NCBI RefSeq assembly: GCF_000526715.1
Contig: NZ_JAGP01000001.1
Span: 1,736,001 to 1,800,000 of the forward strand
Direction: 5' to 3'
Source: Hydrogenovibrio kuenenii DSM 12350
GTDB taxonomy: Bacteria > Pseudomonadota > Gammaproteobacteria > Thiomicrospirales > Thiomicrospiraceae
Length of the DNA: 64,000 nucleotides
Shown in pieces: positions 1 through 10,758 of the stretch (the first letter of the stretch is position 1; every line of letters begins with the position of its first letter). A program made the translations under genes and the position numbers. Under the pieces are notes generated by a model, which was not told the DNA's origin, did not search any database, and was given only the letters and a program-made list of their open reading frames with translations.

Positions 1-1593
1 TAACTGTCCTGCCGTCACGCGACCGATATGCAAAAAAGCGTTACCTTGTTTCTGACAGTCATTCACATGGAAGCTGTTCATGCCTTCCGTCAAACTACCA
101 GAATCACCTGCTTGACCACCCGACTCACCATAGAAAGGCGTTTGATCCAATATAACGATTGCCTCTTGACCTTCAACAGCGGTATCTACCGATGCCTCAT
201 CAACGAAAATAGCTTGAACCACACCATCAGCAGCATCTTGGTGATAACCCAAAAATTGAGTTTGACCATCAAAATTGATCTTGCCTTTTGATTGCGCAGA
301 GAAATTACTTGCAGAACGCGCACGCTCACGCTGGGCTTCCATTTCTTTTTCGAAGCCAACTTCATCAACAGTCAAGCCTCTTTCACGAGCAACATCCGCA
401 GTTAAATCCAATGGAAAACCGTAGGTATCGTAAAGCTTAAATGCCGTTGTGCCACTGATAACGTTAGACTTCAAAGAGGCAATATCCTCTTCCAAAATCT
501 TCATACCATTTTCTAACGTCTCTGCAAAACGCTCTTCTTCAAGCTTTAAAGCCCTTTCAACATTCGCTTGTTCTTTGACCAACTCGGGGTAGGCTTCACC
601 CATCTGTTCAACCAATACTGGCACCAATTTATGGAAGAATACCTGTGTTTGACCTAATTTGTATCCATGACGAATTGCTCGACGGATAATACGTCTCAAC
701 ACATAACCTCGACCTTCGTTCGATGGCAATACACCATCGACGATCATGAACGAGCAAGAACGAATATGATCGGCAATCACGCGTAAAGAGCTGTTTGCCA
801 AGTCTTTTTCGCCTGTCAGCTCAGACGCTTGCATCACAATCGCTTTGAACAAATCAATGTCATAGTTGTTGTGCACATTTTGCATAACTGCAGCTAAACG
901 TTCCAAGCCCATCCCAGTATCAACTGAAGGCTTCGGTAATGGCGTAAGCGTACCGTCTGAAGAGCGGTCGAACTGCATAAACACCAAGTTCCAGATTTCG
1001 ATATAACGATCACCGTCTTCATCAGGCGAACCTGGAGGACCACCAGCAACACTTTCGCCATGGTCGTAGAAAATCTCACTACAAGGACCACAAGGACCCG
1101 TGTCACCCATCGACCAGAAATTATCTTTCGCACCACAACGCGAAAAACGCGTAGCATCGACTTTCATTTCTTTTAACCAGATGTCTTCGGCTTCTTGATC
1201 TTCTTCAAATACAGTAATCCAAAGCTTTTCTTCCGGAAGCCCCAATTCCTTCGTCAAAAAATCCCAAGCGAACTGAATCGCTTCACGCTTGAAATAATCG
1301 CCGAAGCTGAAATTACCCAACATTTCAAAGAATGTATGGTGACGCGCGGTATAACCGACATTTTCCAGGTCATTGTGTTTACCACCAGCTCGAATACAAC
1401 GCTGCACACTGGTTGCACGCGTGTAATCACGCGTTTCTTGACCCAAAAAGGTTTCTTTAAACTGAACCATCCCTGCATTGGTAAAAAGAAGGGTTGGATC
1501 GTTTGCCGGCACAACTGGGCTAGAATGCACAGCCGTATGGCCTTGCTTTACAAAAAAGTCTAAATACGCTTTTCTGATTTCTGCACTGGTCAT
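1..1593 (-). CDS. alaS: Alanyl-tRNA synthetase, N-terminal 531 codons (3' end cut by window)
   Basis: This class II synthetase charges tRNA-Ala with alanine in the cytoplasm. Reading the minus strand from the ATG at 1593 gives an uninterrupted 531-codon frame running off the left edge; the full family length is about 870 residues. The start [14 protein letters not shown] is typical, and AGGAAA lies just upstream as a ribosome binding site. Visible landmarks are the catalytic-domain segments around [17 protein letters not shown]-like and [10 protein letters not shown] sequences and the motif-3-like [13 protein letters not shown]. The tRNA-recognition region and the beginning of the editing domain follow. 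The C-terminal part of the editing domain and the oligomerisation domain lie outside the window. It sits downstream of recA-recX on the same strand, the usual gammaproteobacterial order. Confidence 0.97.
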   Translation of the reverse strand, partial: MTSAEIRKAYLDFFVKQGHTAVHSSPVVPANDPTLLFTNAGMVQFKETFLGQETRDYTRATSVQRCIRAGGKHNDLENVGYTARHHTFFEMLGNFSFGDYFKREAIQFAWDFLTKELGLPEEKLWITVFEEDQEAEDIWLKEMKVDATRFSRCGAKDNFWSMGDTGPCGPCSEIFYDHGESVAGGPPGSPDEDGDRYIEIWNLVFMQFDRSSDGTLTPLPKPSVDTGMGLERLAAVMQNVHNNYDIDLFKAIVMQASELTGEKDLANSSLRVIADHIRSCSFMIVDGVLPSNEGRGYVLRRIIRRAIRHGYKLGQTQVFFHKLVPVLVEQMGEAYPELVKEQANVERALKLEEERFAETLENGMKILEEDIASLKSNVISGTTAFKLYDTYGFPLDLTADVARERGLTVDEVGFEKEMEAQRERARSASNFSAQSKGKINFDGQTQFLGYHQDAADGVVQAIFVDEASVDTAVEGQEAIVILDQTPFYGESGGQAGDSGSLTEGMNSFHVNDCQKQGNAFLHIGRVTAGQL

Positions 1594-1665
1594 AGGGTTA
1601 ATTTCCTAGAGTTTTACTCGTTAAATTCAAATTCTGTATTTGGCTTCTCACTTGAAGCATCATCT

Positions 1666-2151
1666 TTAGCGCATGGCCTTCCAGATTTGTGACTGGCTAA
1701 AGCCGCGGCTTTGCAAAAAACGCATTCTGCGTGCTTGCTCTTTCATTTCTTTTGGCTTATTCGCATCGCCATACTTCTTTTCCAACGCTTCTTTGGCGAT
1801 GTCCGCCCAATCCGAATCGTCCATCGCAAGATACGCTTCAATCAAGTCAGAAGCATCCGTTCGCTGTTGCAACGTTTGACGAATCTTATAAGGGCCATGC
1901 CCCTTTTCAATACCATGCCTAACACTCACTTCAACAAAGCGTTCATCCGACAACCAACCGTTTTTCTGGCACGTCTTAATGACAAAATCGACCAGGCTGG
2001 GTCGATTTTCGGTTTCGGAGAATTTCTCCAACAGTTTTCGCTTGAGTTCTTTAGAACCGTGCTCTCGCATAGACAACAAGTAAACCGACCTCGCTTCCAG
2101 TTGTTTGACCAACTCTCTTTCTTCTGGCGTAGCGGTTTCTAGCGAAAACAA
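1666..2151 (-). CDS. recX: Regulatory protein RecX
   Basis: RecX binds RecA filaments and limits recombinase activity. The product is 161 residues, helical and rich in charged residues. It carries the RecX repeat signatures: REHGSKELKRKLLEKF near residue 30, a middle ERFVEVSVRHGIEKGHGPYKI segment and a C-terminal MRFLQSRGFSQSQIW segment. It begins 33 bases after the recA stop on the same strand, so the two are probably co-transcribed. There is no in-frame ATG before residue 28 and an in-frame TGA lies six codons upstream, so I take the TTG at 2151 as start. The ribosome binding site is weak, in keeping with low expression relative to recA. Confidence 0.92.
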   Translation of the reverse strand: MFSLETATPEERELVKQLEARSVYLLSMREHGSKELKRKLLEKFSETENRPSLVDFVIKTCQKNGWLSDERFVEVSVRHGIEKGHGPYKIRQTLQQRTDASDLIEAYLAMDDSDWADIAKEALEKKYGDANKPKEMKEQARRMRFLQSRGFSQSQIWKAMR

Positions 2152-2184
2152 GGTGACAAAATCTTCTCAGCTTAATGAATCTGC

Positions 2185-3216
2185 TTAAGCTTCGTTGCTA
2201 ACTTCGGCGTCGGCAGCGCGTTTTTTTACAGGCATCAAGTTTTCTTTAATTTGCTTCTGCAAGGTCTCGCTGATCTCAGGGTTTTCTTTTAAGAATTGAC
2301 GAACATTGTCTTTACCCTGACCAATTTTTTGCCCTTGATAGCTGTACCAAGCACCGGCTTTTTCGATCAATTTTTCTTTCACACCCAAGTCAATGATTTC
2401 CCCTTCACGTGAAATCCCTTCACCGTACAGAATATCAAACTCAACTTGTTTAAATGGCGGTGCAACCTTATTTTTAACGACCTTAACGCGGGTTTCGTTA
2501 CCAAGAATTTCTTCACCCTTCTTGATGGCACCTATACGACGAATATCTAAACGCACCGAAGAATAAAACTTCAACGCATTACCACCAGTTGTGGTTTCAG
2601 GATTACCAAACATCACACCAATTTTCATACGAATCTGGTTGATGAAAATAACCAACGTATTGGTACGCTTGATATTCGCAGTCAGCTTACGCAAAGCTTG
2701 CGACATCAAACGAGCTTGAAGACCCATATGAGAATCGCCCATATCGCCTTCAATTTCAGCTTTCGGTGTCAAAGCGGCAACAGAGTCAACCACGACAACA
2801 TCCACCGCGCCTGAGCGCACTAGTGAATCGGTAATTTCAAGTGCTTGCTCTCCAGCATCTGGCTGAGAAACTAAAAGGTTATCTAAATCTACACCTAGCT
2901 TTTCCGCATAAATAGGGTCCAACGCATGCTCGGCATCGACAAACGCAGCTGTACCACCTGTCTTTTGAACTTCGGCAATCACATGCAAAGTCAAAGTGGT
3001 TTTACCGGAAGATTCTGGGCCATAAATTTCAACAATACGACCACGCGGTAAACCGCCGATACCTAATGCAATATCCAAACCTAGAGAACCAGTAGAAACC
3101 GCTTCAATATCATGAGAGATACTCTTATCTCCCATCCTCATGATTGAGCCTTTACCAAATTGCTTCTCAATTTGACCTAAGGCCGCTTCAAGCGCTTTCT
3201 TTTTGTTTTCGTCCAT
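2185..3216 (-). CDS. recA: Recombinase RecA
   Basis: RecA is the DNA-dependent ATPase that catalyses strand exchange and activates the SOS response. I place the start at the ATG at 3216, giving 343 residues beginning [21 protein letters not shown], because GGGAAAG lies a few bases upstream and the family starts here. A longer frame back to 3297 has no support. Walker [10 protein letters not shown] is at residues 66-74. The [30 protein letters not shown] (L2 loop) and C-terminal acidic/basic tail are all present. It is followed at once by recX. I found no canonical CTG-N10-CAG LexA box in the roughly 300 bases upstream, so SOS control is not shown by this sequence. Confidence 0.98.
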   Translation of the reverse strand: MDENKKKALEAALGQIEKQFGKGSIMRMGDKSISHDIEAVSTGSLGLDIALGIGGLPRGRIVEIYGPESSGKTTLTLHVIAEVQKTGGTAAFVDAEHALDPIYAEKLGVDLDNLLVSQPDAGEQALEITDSLVRSGAVDVVVVDSVAALTPKAEIEGDMGDSHMGLQARLMSQALRKLTANIKRTNTLVIFINQIRMKIGVMFGNPETTTGGNALKFYSSVRLDIRRIGAIKKGEEILGNETRVKVVKNKVAPPFKQVEFDILYGEGISREGEIIDLGVKEKLIEKAGAWYSYQGQKIGQGKDNVRQFLKENPEISETLQKQIKENLMPVKKRAADAEVSNEA

Positions 3217-3405
3217 TGAACTTTCCCTACTTTTGTTGGTTAGCATTTCGGAGATTGCATTAGGCATTTTGCCCAAACTGACATCGACAAAATGCAAGCA
3301 AATTTTAGCGAAAAATTATCCCATAATTTAAGGATTTAAGCACTTAATTTTTACTGACTGGCGCGGTTTTTTTATGCTCTTATCATAAAACCACGTATAG
3401 AGAAA

Positions 3406-3432
3406 AATACTCACCATAGAACAATGAGTATT
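3406..3432 (-). terminator. Candidate terminator of pncC
   Basis: A perfect 8-bp inverted repeat (AATACTCA at 3406-3413, TGAGTATT at 3425-3432) encloses an 11-base loop. Read on the minus strand it is followed by a short T-rich run (TTTTTCT). It lies about 80 bases beyond the pncC stop and before recA, where a terminator separating the two genes would be expected. The stem is AT-rich, so efficiency is uncertain. Confidence 0.5.
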
Positions 3433-3513
3433 AAATATAGAATAAAGTGAAATTTTAGGGTAAATGGTACTGAAATATTTCTGAGTCGATTTCTGCTAAA
3501 CCTAACTCAGAAA

Positions 3514-4011
3514 CTATTCATTAAGAAGGCTTAAAACACCTTTTAGAGCTTCAATTGTGCATTGACTACGAACAGCATCACGATCACCGTCAAAATGAAA
3601 TTCTTTTGACTCCAATTTGTCATGACCTTGCATCGCCCAAGAAATCCAAACCGTTCCAACTGGCTTATCCGGCGTACCACCGCCAGGCCCTGCAATACCA
3701 CTACAAGCAACTGCCACTTTAGCATGAGACTGTTGCAGCGCACCGAGCACCATTTCTTCAACGCACTCTTTGCTAACGGCGCCCTTTTTCATAATCGTTA
3801 TTTCTTTCACGCCCAGCATTTCTCTTTTAGCTTCATAGCTATAAGTAACATAGGCACGATCAAACCATGCCGTACTGCCGGCAATGGACGTCAAGGCTTC
3901 GGCAATCAGACCACCGGTACAAGACTCCGCAGTCACAATCATTTTTTCGTGGCTTTTTAAGGCTTCCCCTACCTCTGAAACCAAACTAAATAATTGAGAA
4001 CGATCACTCAT
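3514..4011 (-). CDS. pncC: Nicotinamide-nucleotide amidase (CinA C-terminal family)
   Basis: Members of this family deamidate NMN to nicotinate mononucleotide in pyridine-nucleotide recycling. The 165-residue product is a stand-alone CinA C-terminal domain, without the N-terminal molybdopterin-binding-like half. The family blocks VTAESCTGGLIAEAL (near residue 27) and VACSGIAGPGGGTPDKPVGTVW (near residue 100) are intact. I chose the ATG at 4011 because AGGAG lies 10 bases upstream and the family begins here; the longer frame to 4086 adds 25 unsupported residues. It is encoded just upstream of recA on the same strand, the frequent cinA-recA neighbourhood, but an inverted repeat between them suggests separate transcription. 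Confidence 0.9.
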   Translation of the reverse strand: MSDRSQLFSLVSEVGEALKSHEKMIVTAESCTGGLIAEALTSIAGSTAWFDRAYVTYSYEAKREMLGVKEITIMKKGAVSKECVEEMVLGALQQSHAKVAVACSGIAGPGGGTPDKPVGTVWISWAMQGHDKLESKEFHFDGDRDAVRSQCTIEALKGVLSLLNE

Positions 4012-4246
4012 TGAAAGAAGCTCCTTTTTATTTGATGCATTCGAATCCTTATCGCACTTTGATTCTGAAAAGACATAAGGACTCAAGTTTGACTAGGATA
4101 CCTTTTTTTGCATTTTTTTGACAGATTCATCAAAATCAAAACACCTCAAAACTGCAAAAAAACCTCTAAAACGGTAAAATCTTTCTTTTTAACCTAAAGA
4201 TTCGAATCTTACACAGTCGATTTGTAGCCGAAACCAGCCAAAACTT

Positions 4247-6895
4247 ATGAGCAAACCAGCCAAACAAACCAACGCTAGCACCGCAAAACACACCCCAATG
4301 ATGCAACAATATTTGGCTGTTAAAACAGAACACCCAAGTTATTTGCTCTTCTATCGCATGGGAGACTTCTACGAACTCTTTTTTGAAGATGCAAAAAAAG
4401 CGTCCGAGTTGCTAGGCATCACCTTAACCGCGCGTGGTAAATCTGGCGGCGAGCCAATTCCGATGGCGGGCATTCCGCACCACTCAGCAGACGGCTATCT
4501 GGCTAAACTGGTGAAACTGGGAGAGTCGGTTGCCATTTGTGAACAGATTGGTGACCCTGCGACATCCAAAGGGCCGGTTGAGCGTAAAGTGGTGCGAATC
4601 ATAACGCCTGGCACCTTGGTTGAAGACACCCTGCTGGAAGATAAAACAGAAAACTTGTTATGCGCCATTGTCGCCGACAATAATGATACCTCAGACACAC
4701 AACAATACGGTTTAGCCTATTTGGATGTTGCCAGTGGCCGCTTTGAAGGCACAGTGATTGCCGATCAAGATGCTCTGAGTGCAGAAATAGAACGCTTAAA
4801 GCCGGCTGAAATTATCCTGCCCGATGATGCATTGTTCAAACAAAACCTACCTGAATCCGTTAAAAACAGACCCAGCCTGGTAGATTATCCTTCTTGGCAT
4901 TTTGAACCGGAAAGCGCTCGTCAACGCCTTTTAAAACAATTCGGCACCAAAGATTTGGTTGCCTTCGGTTGCGACAAACTACCCGCTATGACCTCGGCCG
5001 CGGGCGGTATTATTCACTATGCCCAGGCCATGTTACAAAACAACCTAGAGCATGTGCAAAGCCTACATACCTACCAGCAAGACGACACCTTGGTTTTGGA
5101 TGCAAACAGCCGCCGTAACCTTGAGTTGGACACCAATCTCACTGGTGGATCAAACAACACGCTATTCGCCATTCTCGATAGAACTTCAACCGCAATGGGA
5201 AGTCGCTTACTTAGACGCTGGATAAACCAACCGCTCAGAGACCAAGACAAACTAAATGCTAGGTTGGATGCAATTGAATCGCTACTGGCCAGCTATCAAA
5301 TTGATGCCTTTCGTGACCAATTAAAACCGATTGGCGACTTAGAACGCATTCTGAGCCGTGTTTCTCTTTATTCCGCACGCCCTAGAGATTTATTGCATCT
5401 TGGACGCTCACTTCTTCAAGCGCCAGAGTTGCAAAACTTACTCTCTCAACAAACAGCCGAAAAGTGGCAAGCGCTTGCTCAGCAACTTGGTTACTATCCA
5501 GACTTGGCAGACACCCTCGATAAGGCACTGGTGGAATCGCCACCAATGCTTATCCGAGACGGTGGCGTCTTTGCCGAAGGCTACGATGCCGAACTCGATG
5601 AATTACGCAACCTTAAAACCCAAGCGGGTGATTACTTATTGGCGTTAGAGGAACGGGAAAAAGAGCGCACAGGCATCTCGACACTTAAGGTTGGTTACAA
5701 CCGTGTTCATGGCTATTACATTGAAGTCAGTAAATTACAATCCGACAAAGTGCCTTTGGACTACCAACGTCGCCAAACGTTGAAAGGTCAAGAACGTTAC
5801 ATCACCCCCGAACTCAAAACGTTTGAAGACAAGGTGTTGAGTGCCAATGAAAAAGCCTTGGCGCGTGAAAAATGGCTTTATCAACAATTACTAGAAGCCA
5901 TCAATGTCGAGCTTAGACCATTACAAGCCACCGCTGCTGCTTTGGCGGAAATTGACGTCTTGGTCAACCTGGCGCTGCAAGCCAATGCACTGAACCTGAA
6001 TCGTCCGCAGCTGACACAATCCCCGGAGATCAGCATTATCAAAGGTCGTCATTTAACGGTTGAAGCGCTGTCATCACAACCCTTCATTGCCAATGACACC
6101 CATTTTGACGAACAGAGACAACTACAAATTATCACTGGGCCGAATATGGGCGGTAAATCGACCTTTATGCGTCAAACCGCACTCATTGCGATTTTGGCCT
6201 ATATGGGTTCTTATGTACCCGCAGAATCTGCCAGGCTGGGTCCGATTGACCGAATCTTTACGCGTATCGGTGCATCAGATGACCTAACCTCTGGGCGCTC
6301 AACCTTTATGGTGGAAATGACGGAAACCGCCAACATTCTGCATCATGCTACTGAAAATTCATTGATATTAATGGATGAAGTTGGACGCGGAACCTCTACC
6401 TTTGATGGTTTGGCGCTGGCATGGGCAATTGCTGAGCAAATGGCTGGCAAGATCAAAGGTTATTGCTTGTTCGCTACCCACTATTTTGAATTAACGACCC
6501 TTAACGAACAGTACGATAACGTTATCAATATCCACTTAGATGCCGTGGAATACCAAGATAAAATCGTATTTTTACATCAAGTACAGGATGGCCCTGCCTC
6601 GCAAAGCTATGGTTTACAGGTAGCCGCACTCGCTGGTGTACCGAAAACTGTTATCGACAATGCCAAACAGCAACTGGCTCGCTTAGAAAATCAAACCTTA
6701 ATCAATTCACCCGCGACTCAGAATACCAATACCGCTGAACCTCAGACACAAGTGGATATGTTTGCTTATGCACAAAACCCAGCGCTGGAAAAAATAGCGA
6801 ATTCATTAAAACAACTTAAACCGGATGAAATGACGCCCAAAATGGCTTTGGATGCACTTTATGAGTTGAAAACCCTCACCAAAGACCTTACCTAA
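4247..6895 (+). CDS. mutS: DNA mismatch repair protein MutS
   Basis: MutS recognises base mismatches and small loops and, with MutL, starts mismatch repair. The product has 882 residues, normal for the family. Domain I carries the mismatch-reading motif in [12 protein letters not shown] near residue 39. The ATPase domain has Walker [10 protein letters not shown] starting at residue 631, Walker B and signature in [19 protein letters not shown], and the ATHYFELT switch. The C-terminal QVDMFAY segment resembles a beta-clamp-binding peptide. It is divergent from pncC across a 235-base gap. The ribosome binding site before the ATG at 4247 is weak. The thioredoxin-TPR gene follows after 34 bases. 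Confidence 0.98.
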   Translation: MSKPAKQTNASTAKHTPMMQQYLAVKTEHPSYLLFYRMGDFYELFFEDAKKASELLGITLTARGKSGGEPIPMAGIPHHSADGYLAKLVKLGESVAICEQIGDPATSKGPVERKVVRIITPGTLVEDTLLEDKTENLLCAIVADNNDTSDTQQYGLAYLDVASGRFEGTVIADQDALSAEIERLKPAEIILPDDALFKQNLPESVKNRPSLVDYPSWHFEPESARQRLLKQFGTKDLVAFGCDKLPAMTSAAGGIIHYAQAMLQNNLEHVQSLHTYQQDDTLVLDANSRRNLELDTNLTGGSNNTLFAILDRTSTAMGSRLLRRWINQPLRDQDKLNARLDAIESLLASYQIDAFRDQLKPIGDLERILSRVSLYSARPRDLLHLGRSLLQAPELQNLLSQQTAEKWQALAQQLGYYPDLADTLDKALVESPPMLIRDGGVFAEGYDAELDELRNLKTQAGDYLLALEEREKERTGISTLKVGYNRVHGYYIEVSKLQSDKVPLDYQRRQTLKGQERYITPELKTFEDKVLSANEKALAREKWLYQQLLEAINVELRPLQATAAALAEIDVLVNLALQANALNLNRPQLTQSPEISIIKGRHLTVEALSSQPFIANDTHFDEQRQLQIITGPNMGGKSTFMRQTALIAILAYMGSYVPAESARLGPIDRIFTRIGASDDLTSGRSTFMVEMTETANILHHATENSLILMDEVGRGTSTFDGLALAWAIAEQMAGKIKGYCLFATHYFELTTLNEQYDNVINIHLDAVEYQDKIVFLHQVQDGPASQSYGLQVAALAGVPKTVIDNAKQQLARLENQTLINSPATQNTNTAEPQTQVDMFAYAQNPALEKIANSLKQLKPDEMTPKMALDALYELKTLTKDLT

Positions 6896-6929
6896 CAAAC
6901 GTCCAAAAAAACATAATAAGGATTTTTCC

Positions 6930-7793
6930 ATGCAACCGATGATTATCGACGTTACGCAAGAAAACTTTGAACAAATGGTTCTCCAAAATTCCATGCACCT
7001 TCCCGTTCTGGTGGATTTTTGGGCACCTTGGTGCGGCCCATGCAAACAAACCATGCCCATGCTGGAAAAACTGGCGCATGACTTAGCCGGACGTTTTATT
7101 CTGGCAAAAATCAATACTGAGGAAGAAACCCAGCTTGCAGAAGCATTCCAAATTCGCAGTATTCCGACCTTTAAGATTTACCATCAAGGAGAAGTTGTTG
7201 AAACACTGCAAGGCGCACAAGCTTCCAGCGCCTTTCGTGACGCACTGGAACCCTACTTAAAACCTGATCCATCAGAAGAGTTGCGCTTGCAAGCAAACGA
7301 CGCATTTGTGCAAGGTCAGTATGACCAGGCAACGCAATTACTTGGCGAGGCTGCAAAGGCAAATCCAAATAACTTCCGAGTCCATTTAGATTTAACAAAA
7401 ATGTACTTCCAAAGCGGGCATTTAGAAGAAGCTCAGAATCTTTTGAACAAACTGCCTGATGAAGCCAAACAATCTCCTGAGGGTAAATCACTTCTGGCTC
7501 TGTTTAAATTCACTCAAATCGTTTCAGAGGTAGGCAGTATAGAAGAAATACAGGCACGCTTAGCAACTGACCAAAATGATTGTGAAGCGCTATATGGGCT
7601 TTCTGGCTATTTGATGCTGAACAACCACCCTGAAAAAGCCATGCAAACCCTACTCAAACTTTTCATGGTTGATAGAAGCTATGGCGAAAACCTAGCACAA
7701 AAGACTTTAGTTGAAATCTTTGAACTGCTACAAGAAGATCATCCGGATTTGGTCAAAAACTACCGCCGCAAACTACAAAATTTAATGTTTTAA
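6930..7793 (+). CDS. cnoX: Thioredoxin-fold protein with TPR tail (CnoX/YbbN type)
   Basis: The N-terminal ~110 residues form a thioredoxin domain with an intact WCGPC active site (near residue 33) and the cis-proline segment RSIPTFKIY. The rest is tetratricopeptide-like helical repeats (LRLQANDAFVQGQYDQATQL and following). This architecture matches CnoX/YbbN, a chaperedoxin that holds unfolded or oxidised substrates for GroEL or DnaK. The E. coli protein lacks the redox CxxC pair, whereas this one keeps it, so thiol-disulfide activity is plausible. A good ribosome binding site (AAGGA) precedes the ATG. The next gene starts 17 bases after the stop, so the two are probably an operon. Confidence 0.88.
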   Translation: MQPMIIDVTQENFEQMVLQNSMHLPVLVDFWAPWCGPCKQTMPMLEKLAHDLAGRFILAKINTEEETQLAEAFQIRSIPTFKIYHQGEVVETLQGAQASSAFRDALEPYLKPDPSEELRLQANDAFVQGQYDQATQLLGEAAKANPNNFRVHLDLTKMYFQSGHLEEAQNLLNKLPDEAKQSPEGKSLLALFKFTQIVSEVGSIEEIQARLATDQNDCEALYGLSGYLMLNNHPEKAMQTLLKLFMVDRSYGENLAQKTLVEIFELLQEDHPDLVKNYRRKLQNLMF

Positions 7794-7810
7794 CCTCAAG
7801 TGACTCAATC

Positions 7811-8668
7811 ATGCAATTAACCACAGAAGAACTCAAAAAATATCCCGTATTCGGCATTGCCGGCAACTTTGCAGAGCATTTATCTCAAGCAGGAGAAGAT
7901 GCTGACTTTGTTAACGTAAAAACAAAAGAAGCAGATGCCCCAAAAGGCATGTTTCCTATTTACCTACCAGGATTCGATAACTTTTTAAGCACCTTTCCGC
8001 TCTCTTCAGAAACCATTCAAGCAGAGTTCACCGACACTTTAAATTTACATTTAGAACCTGAAGTTTGTTTGCTATTGCATGTGGATTATGAAGAAAACCA
8101 AGTGCGCAAACTGACGCCAAAAGCTTTTACCGCTTTTAACGACTGCTCTATTCGCCGCCCAAATGCACGCAAAATCAGTGAAAAGAAAAACTGGGGGGAA
8201 GCTTCAACCGGCATTGGTCAAGACTGGATTAAAGTAGATTCACTTTCTTCTGGAGACAAACTTGATGACTACCACATCATCTCTATGATTCGCCGAAATA
8301 ATGATGTGCTTGCCTATGGCATGGACAGCCCTGTTGTTGGGTATCAATACTTTCATGAAAAACTACTGAACTGGATGATTGAGACGTTTAATGAACAACA
8401 AGATTTTGGTCCACTAGAGCCTTTGCATAACTATTTGGCGCAAATAGGTTATCCATCGGAAGTTATTGTCACACTCGGTGCAACGCGCTACACCGCATTT
8501 GGTGAAACAGGTTTTTTACAGCCTGGAGATGAGCTGGGCGTGTATGTTTATGATGCCACTCAAACGAATGCTGAAGACGTAACGGCACACTTTTCAAACA
8601 ATGCATCTCAACCGTTTAACGCTGGTTGCTTTCTGCACCAAAGAGTAAGCGCCATAAAAAACACATAA
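7811..8668 (+). CDS. DUF5718-like protein, possible fumarylacetoacetase-fold enzyme
   Basis: A soluble 285-residue protein without signal peptide or membrane segment. I recognise it as resembling the DUF5718 family found in sulfur-oxidising and related bacteria; that assignment is from memory. Its layout recalls fumarylacetoacetate-hydrolase-type enzymes: an acidic EPEVCLLLHVDY segment near residue 81, then FNDCSIRR near residue 113, GEASTGIGQDW near 134, and a C-terminal LQPGDELGVYVYD segment similar to the TLQPGDVI-like closing block of that fold. A metal-dependent C-C hydrolase or decarboxylase role is therefore a guess only. It follows cnoX after 17 bases and is separated from the convergent gene by an inverted repeat pair that probably ends both transcripts. 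Confidence 0.6.
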   Translation: MQLTTEELKKYPVFGIAGNFAEHLSQAGEDADFVNVKTKEADAPKGMFPIYLPGFDNFLSTFPLSSETIQAEFTDTLNLHLEPEVCLLLHVDYEENQVRKLTPKAFTAFNDCSIRRPNARKISEKKNWGEASTGIGQDWIKVDSLSSGDKLDDYHIISMIRRNNDVLAYGMDSPVVGYQYFHEKLLNWMIETFNEQQDFGPLEPLHNYLAQIGYPSEVIVTLGATRYTAFGETGFLQPGDELGVYVYDATQTNAEDVTAHFSNNASQPFNAGCFLHQRVSAIKNT

Positions 8669-8742
8669 AATCTACCAGGCTGGGGTAAGCTTTCAAGTCT
8701 CTATTTAGGCTTTCAGACGGCTACCCCAGCCTGGCAGATTTT
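8667..8742. repeat. Inverted pair of the dispersed CCAGGCTGG repeat
   Basis: The arm at 8667-8685 (AAAATCTACCAGGCTGGGG) faces its near-complement at 8724-8742, with the AAAATC ends pointing outward. The arms could form an 18-19 bp stem with one mismatch. They sit between two convergent genes, overlapping the stop region of the first, so a bidirectional terminator or mRNA-stabilising role is plausible. The same arm recurs at 13062, 15215, 35440 and as an oppositely arranged pair at 49535. Confidence 0.85.
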
Positions 8743-8763
8743 CAATGCAAAGTATTCACCAGC

Positions 8764-10758
8764 TTAGTCACCGCAAGCTAATAAATATTCCAAGATCGGG
8801 TTCGGTAAAACACCCATATCTTTTTGTAGATACATCGGCAAATGGGTTGGCTCAGCAGCCATACCTCTTTCAATCATTTCTTGAATAGTCTTGAGATAAT
8901 GAAAGCTGGTTTTTCCAACATACAGCGGTGTTAAATTGTGGTTTTTGTAAAAACGTAGAGCGTCTTTCAGACCGCGTAGATACAAGAAATCTTTGGTAAA
9001 GCCACCACCACGATAAACACGGGCAGTCAATCGGAAAGCTTCATCTTTATCCACCCCGTAGTCATCCATCAGCGCTTTAAAGGTGTAAGAAAAATCATAA
9101 TGCTTCACCATCATGTTGACAGCTATCACACGTAACGCCAAAGTCTGTAATCTTGGTAAATTTAAATTACCGGTCATAAACTCTGCCAGAATCGCCAAGC
9201 CTTCTTGCGTATAGGTATTACCCGGCAAACCAAGCTTGAATACTTTGAGCTGTTGTTTGTTGGCGTTATAAGTGGTGACCATATGCACACCTAACTCATG
9301 ATGAATCAACGCATTCAATTCCATATCATTCATCTGCATGGATTTGTTGATCAAAATGGTTTTTTTACCATTATCAACCATGGCTGAGGCAATGATTTTA
9401 TCCGTCACTTCAACCTTACAATGAATGTTATATTGATCTAGCGCGTGTAGAAAACGCTCTTTTGCTTGCTTGGCATCAATACGACGCTCAGCAAACTCTT
9501 CAAAAGGTTTAGCATAAAGTAAGAAGTGTGCAAACTCGATATCTTCATCACTCGGTTCACCATAATAACGCAAAGAGTTATAAAGAAACTTGTCAGTGCC
9601 TACTGTTGTCAGCAAGTCGATTTTTGTTGCATAAGCATCAATCACATCCCGATACATTTGTTGGATGGAAATATCTTTGACCGATGACTCGGGTAGCTTA
9701 TACAACTTTTCACGAAACTCGAAAGGGTTAATTTCAAGCTGACGATAAGTGAAATCCGGTTCGTAATTAAAGCCTTTTGCAAAGAAACGTCTTTTCTCGC
9801 GCACAATGTTTTTAGGGTTAATGTACGCGAGTGTCTCTATTCCTTTACATAACTTATGAAGCTTTGCATCCAACTTTAAGACCGTAGGATCAACTTCAGA
9901 AGAAAGCATCTGTGTTTTTCTTGTTGGCGTTTTAGGTCTGTGTTGCTTGGCAAAAAATAGCGCTGTATTCAAAAAGCGCTCTTTCAACTCAGCTTTAAGC
10001 GTATTCAAAACCAATGGGTATGGCTCGCCAGACTGTTCGTCCATAAAGACTTTTTTCACTTCTGTTGGCAGTGCCAGTGTGTTCGTAAAATTATTTTTGA
10101 CGAAAGTCGCCAAATAACCGCGCCCCCAGAAAACTTCATTTATCGCAGAACGTGACGCCATGTTTTGCAATTCAATTGAATTAAGCGAGGCATTCCAGTA
10201 CTGAACCACCCTATCCCATCGACCTAGATCTAGCTGCTCAGTACCGATATTAAACACAGGCGGTACGGCATCCGTCATACGCAAATAATTATAGGAGTGC
10301 ATGTCATACACTAAACAGTTGCCGTGCAGCTTCTCTATTTTTTTAATCAATGCCCCGAGAATGCGATAAAACAAAGCGTGCTTGTCTAAGCTACGTTGTT
10401 TCTTTTCAGACGATAAGGGTTCTTTCCACACCTGCTTGCCCCATGCTTCTTCATAAACACAGGTTTCTGGTGCACGGTTTAGATCATATTCATACCGAGA
10501 ATCGAGACCGATCAATGTGATTGGCATAGAAGCAATCATATCGCCGGTAAAAGGGTCTTCTTCGTATAGGCGCTCGGATTCATCCAACGCACACAGCTCT
10601 AGCAGTTCTTCTCTAAGTTGATGCCCATCATGAATAGCCGTACAAACGAAAAAGCCATAATCTTCAACTTTGATTTCAAGACTTTGCTCAACACGAGCAT
10701 GAAAAATCCGCCCTTTTTGAATGGCTTTCAAACAGTCCTTTTCAGACCAATCAAACAT
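8764..10758 (-). CDS. N-formylglutamate amidohydrolase / QEGLA (DUF1704) metallopeptidase fusion
   Basis: A 664-residue two-domain protein. The N-terminal ~250 residues resemble N-formylglutamate amidohydrolase, with a CTAIHDGHQ segment near residue 38, DSRYEYDLNR near 86 and VYDMHSY near 149. The C-terminal half belongs to the DUF1704 / tyrosine-matrix carboxypeptidase family: HELGVH (HExxxH) lies near residue 495 and the name-giving QEGLA in YTQEGLAILAEF follows about 30 residues later, which would supply a third zinc ligand. Bacterial members are labelled flavohemoglobin-expression-modulating proteins, but their reaction is not established. The start overlaps the end of the upstream ATP-grasp gene by 8 bases, so the two are translationally coupled. 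A combined ligase-hydrolase pathway on a small peptide is my inference. Confidence 0.85.
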   Translation of the reverse strand: MFDWSEKDCLKAIQKGRIFHARVEQSLEIKVEDYGFFVCTAIHDGHQLREELLELCALDESERLYEEDPFTGDMIASMPITLIGLDSRYEYDLNRAPETCVYEEAWGKQVWKEPLSSEKKQRSLDKHALFYRILGALIKKIEKLHGNCLVYDMHSYNYLRMTDAVPPVFNIGTEQLDLGRWDRVVQYWNASLNSIELQNMASRSAINEVFWGRGYLATFVKNNFTNTLALPTEVKKVFMDEQSGEPYPLVLNTLKAELKERFLNTALFFAKQHRPKTPTRKTQMLSSEVDPTVLKLDAKLHKLCKGIETLAYINPKNIVREKRRFFAKGFNYEPDFTYRQLEINPFEFREKLYKLPESSVKDISIQQMYRDVIDAYATKIDLLTTVGTDKFLYNSLRYYGEPSDEDIEFAHFLLYAKPFEEFAERRIDAKQAKERFLHALDQYNIHCKVEVTDKIIASAMVDNGKKTILINKSMQMNDMELNALIHHELGVHMVTTYNANKQQLKVFKLGLPGNTYTQEGLAILAEFMTGNLNLPRLQTLALRVIAVNMMVKHYDFSYTFKALMDDYGVDKDEAFRLTARVYRGGGFTKDFLYLRGLKDALRFYKNHNLTPLYVGKTSFHYLKTIQEMIERGMAAEPTHLPMYLQKDMGVLPNPILEYLLACGD

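Noticed and set aside
1711-2142. Open frame opposite recX
   Set aside because: It is antisense to a clear recX gene, has biased composition of a shadow frame and lacks a ribosome binding site.
3217-3513. SOS (LexA) box upstream of recA
   Set aside because: I found no CTG-N10-CAG match; the inverted repeat there fits a pncC terminator better.
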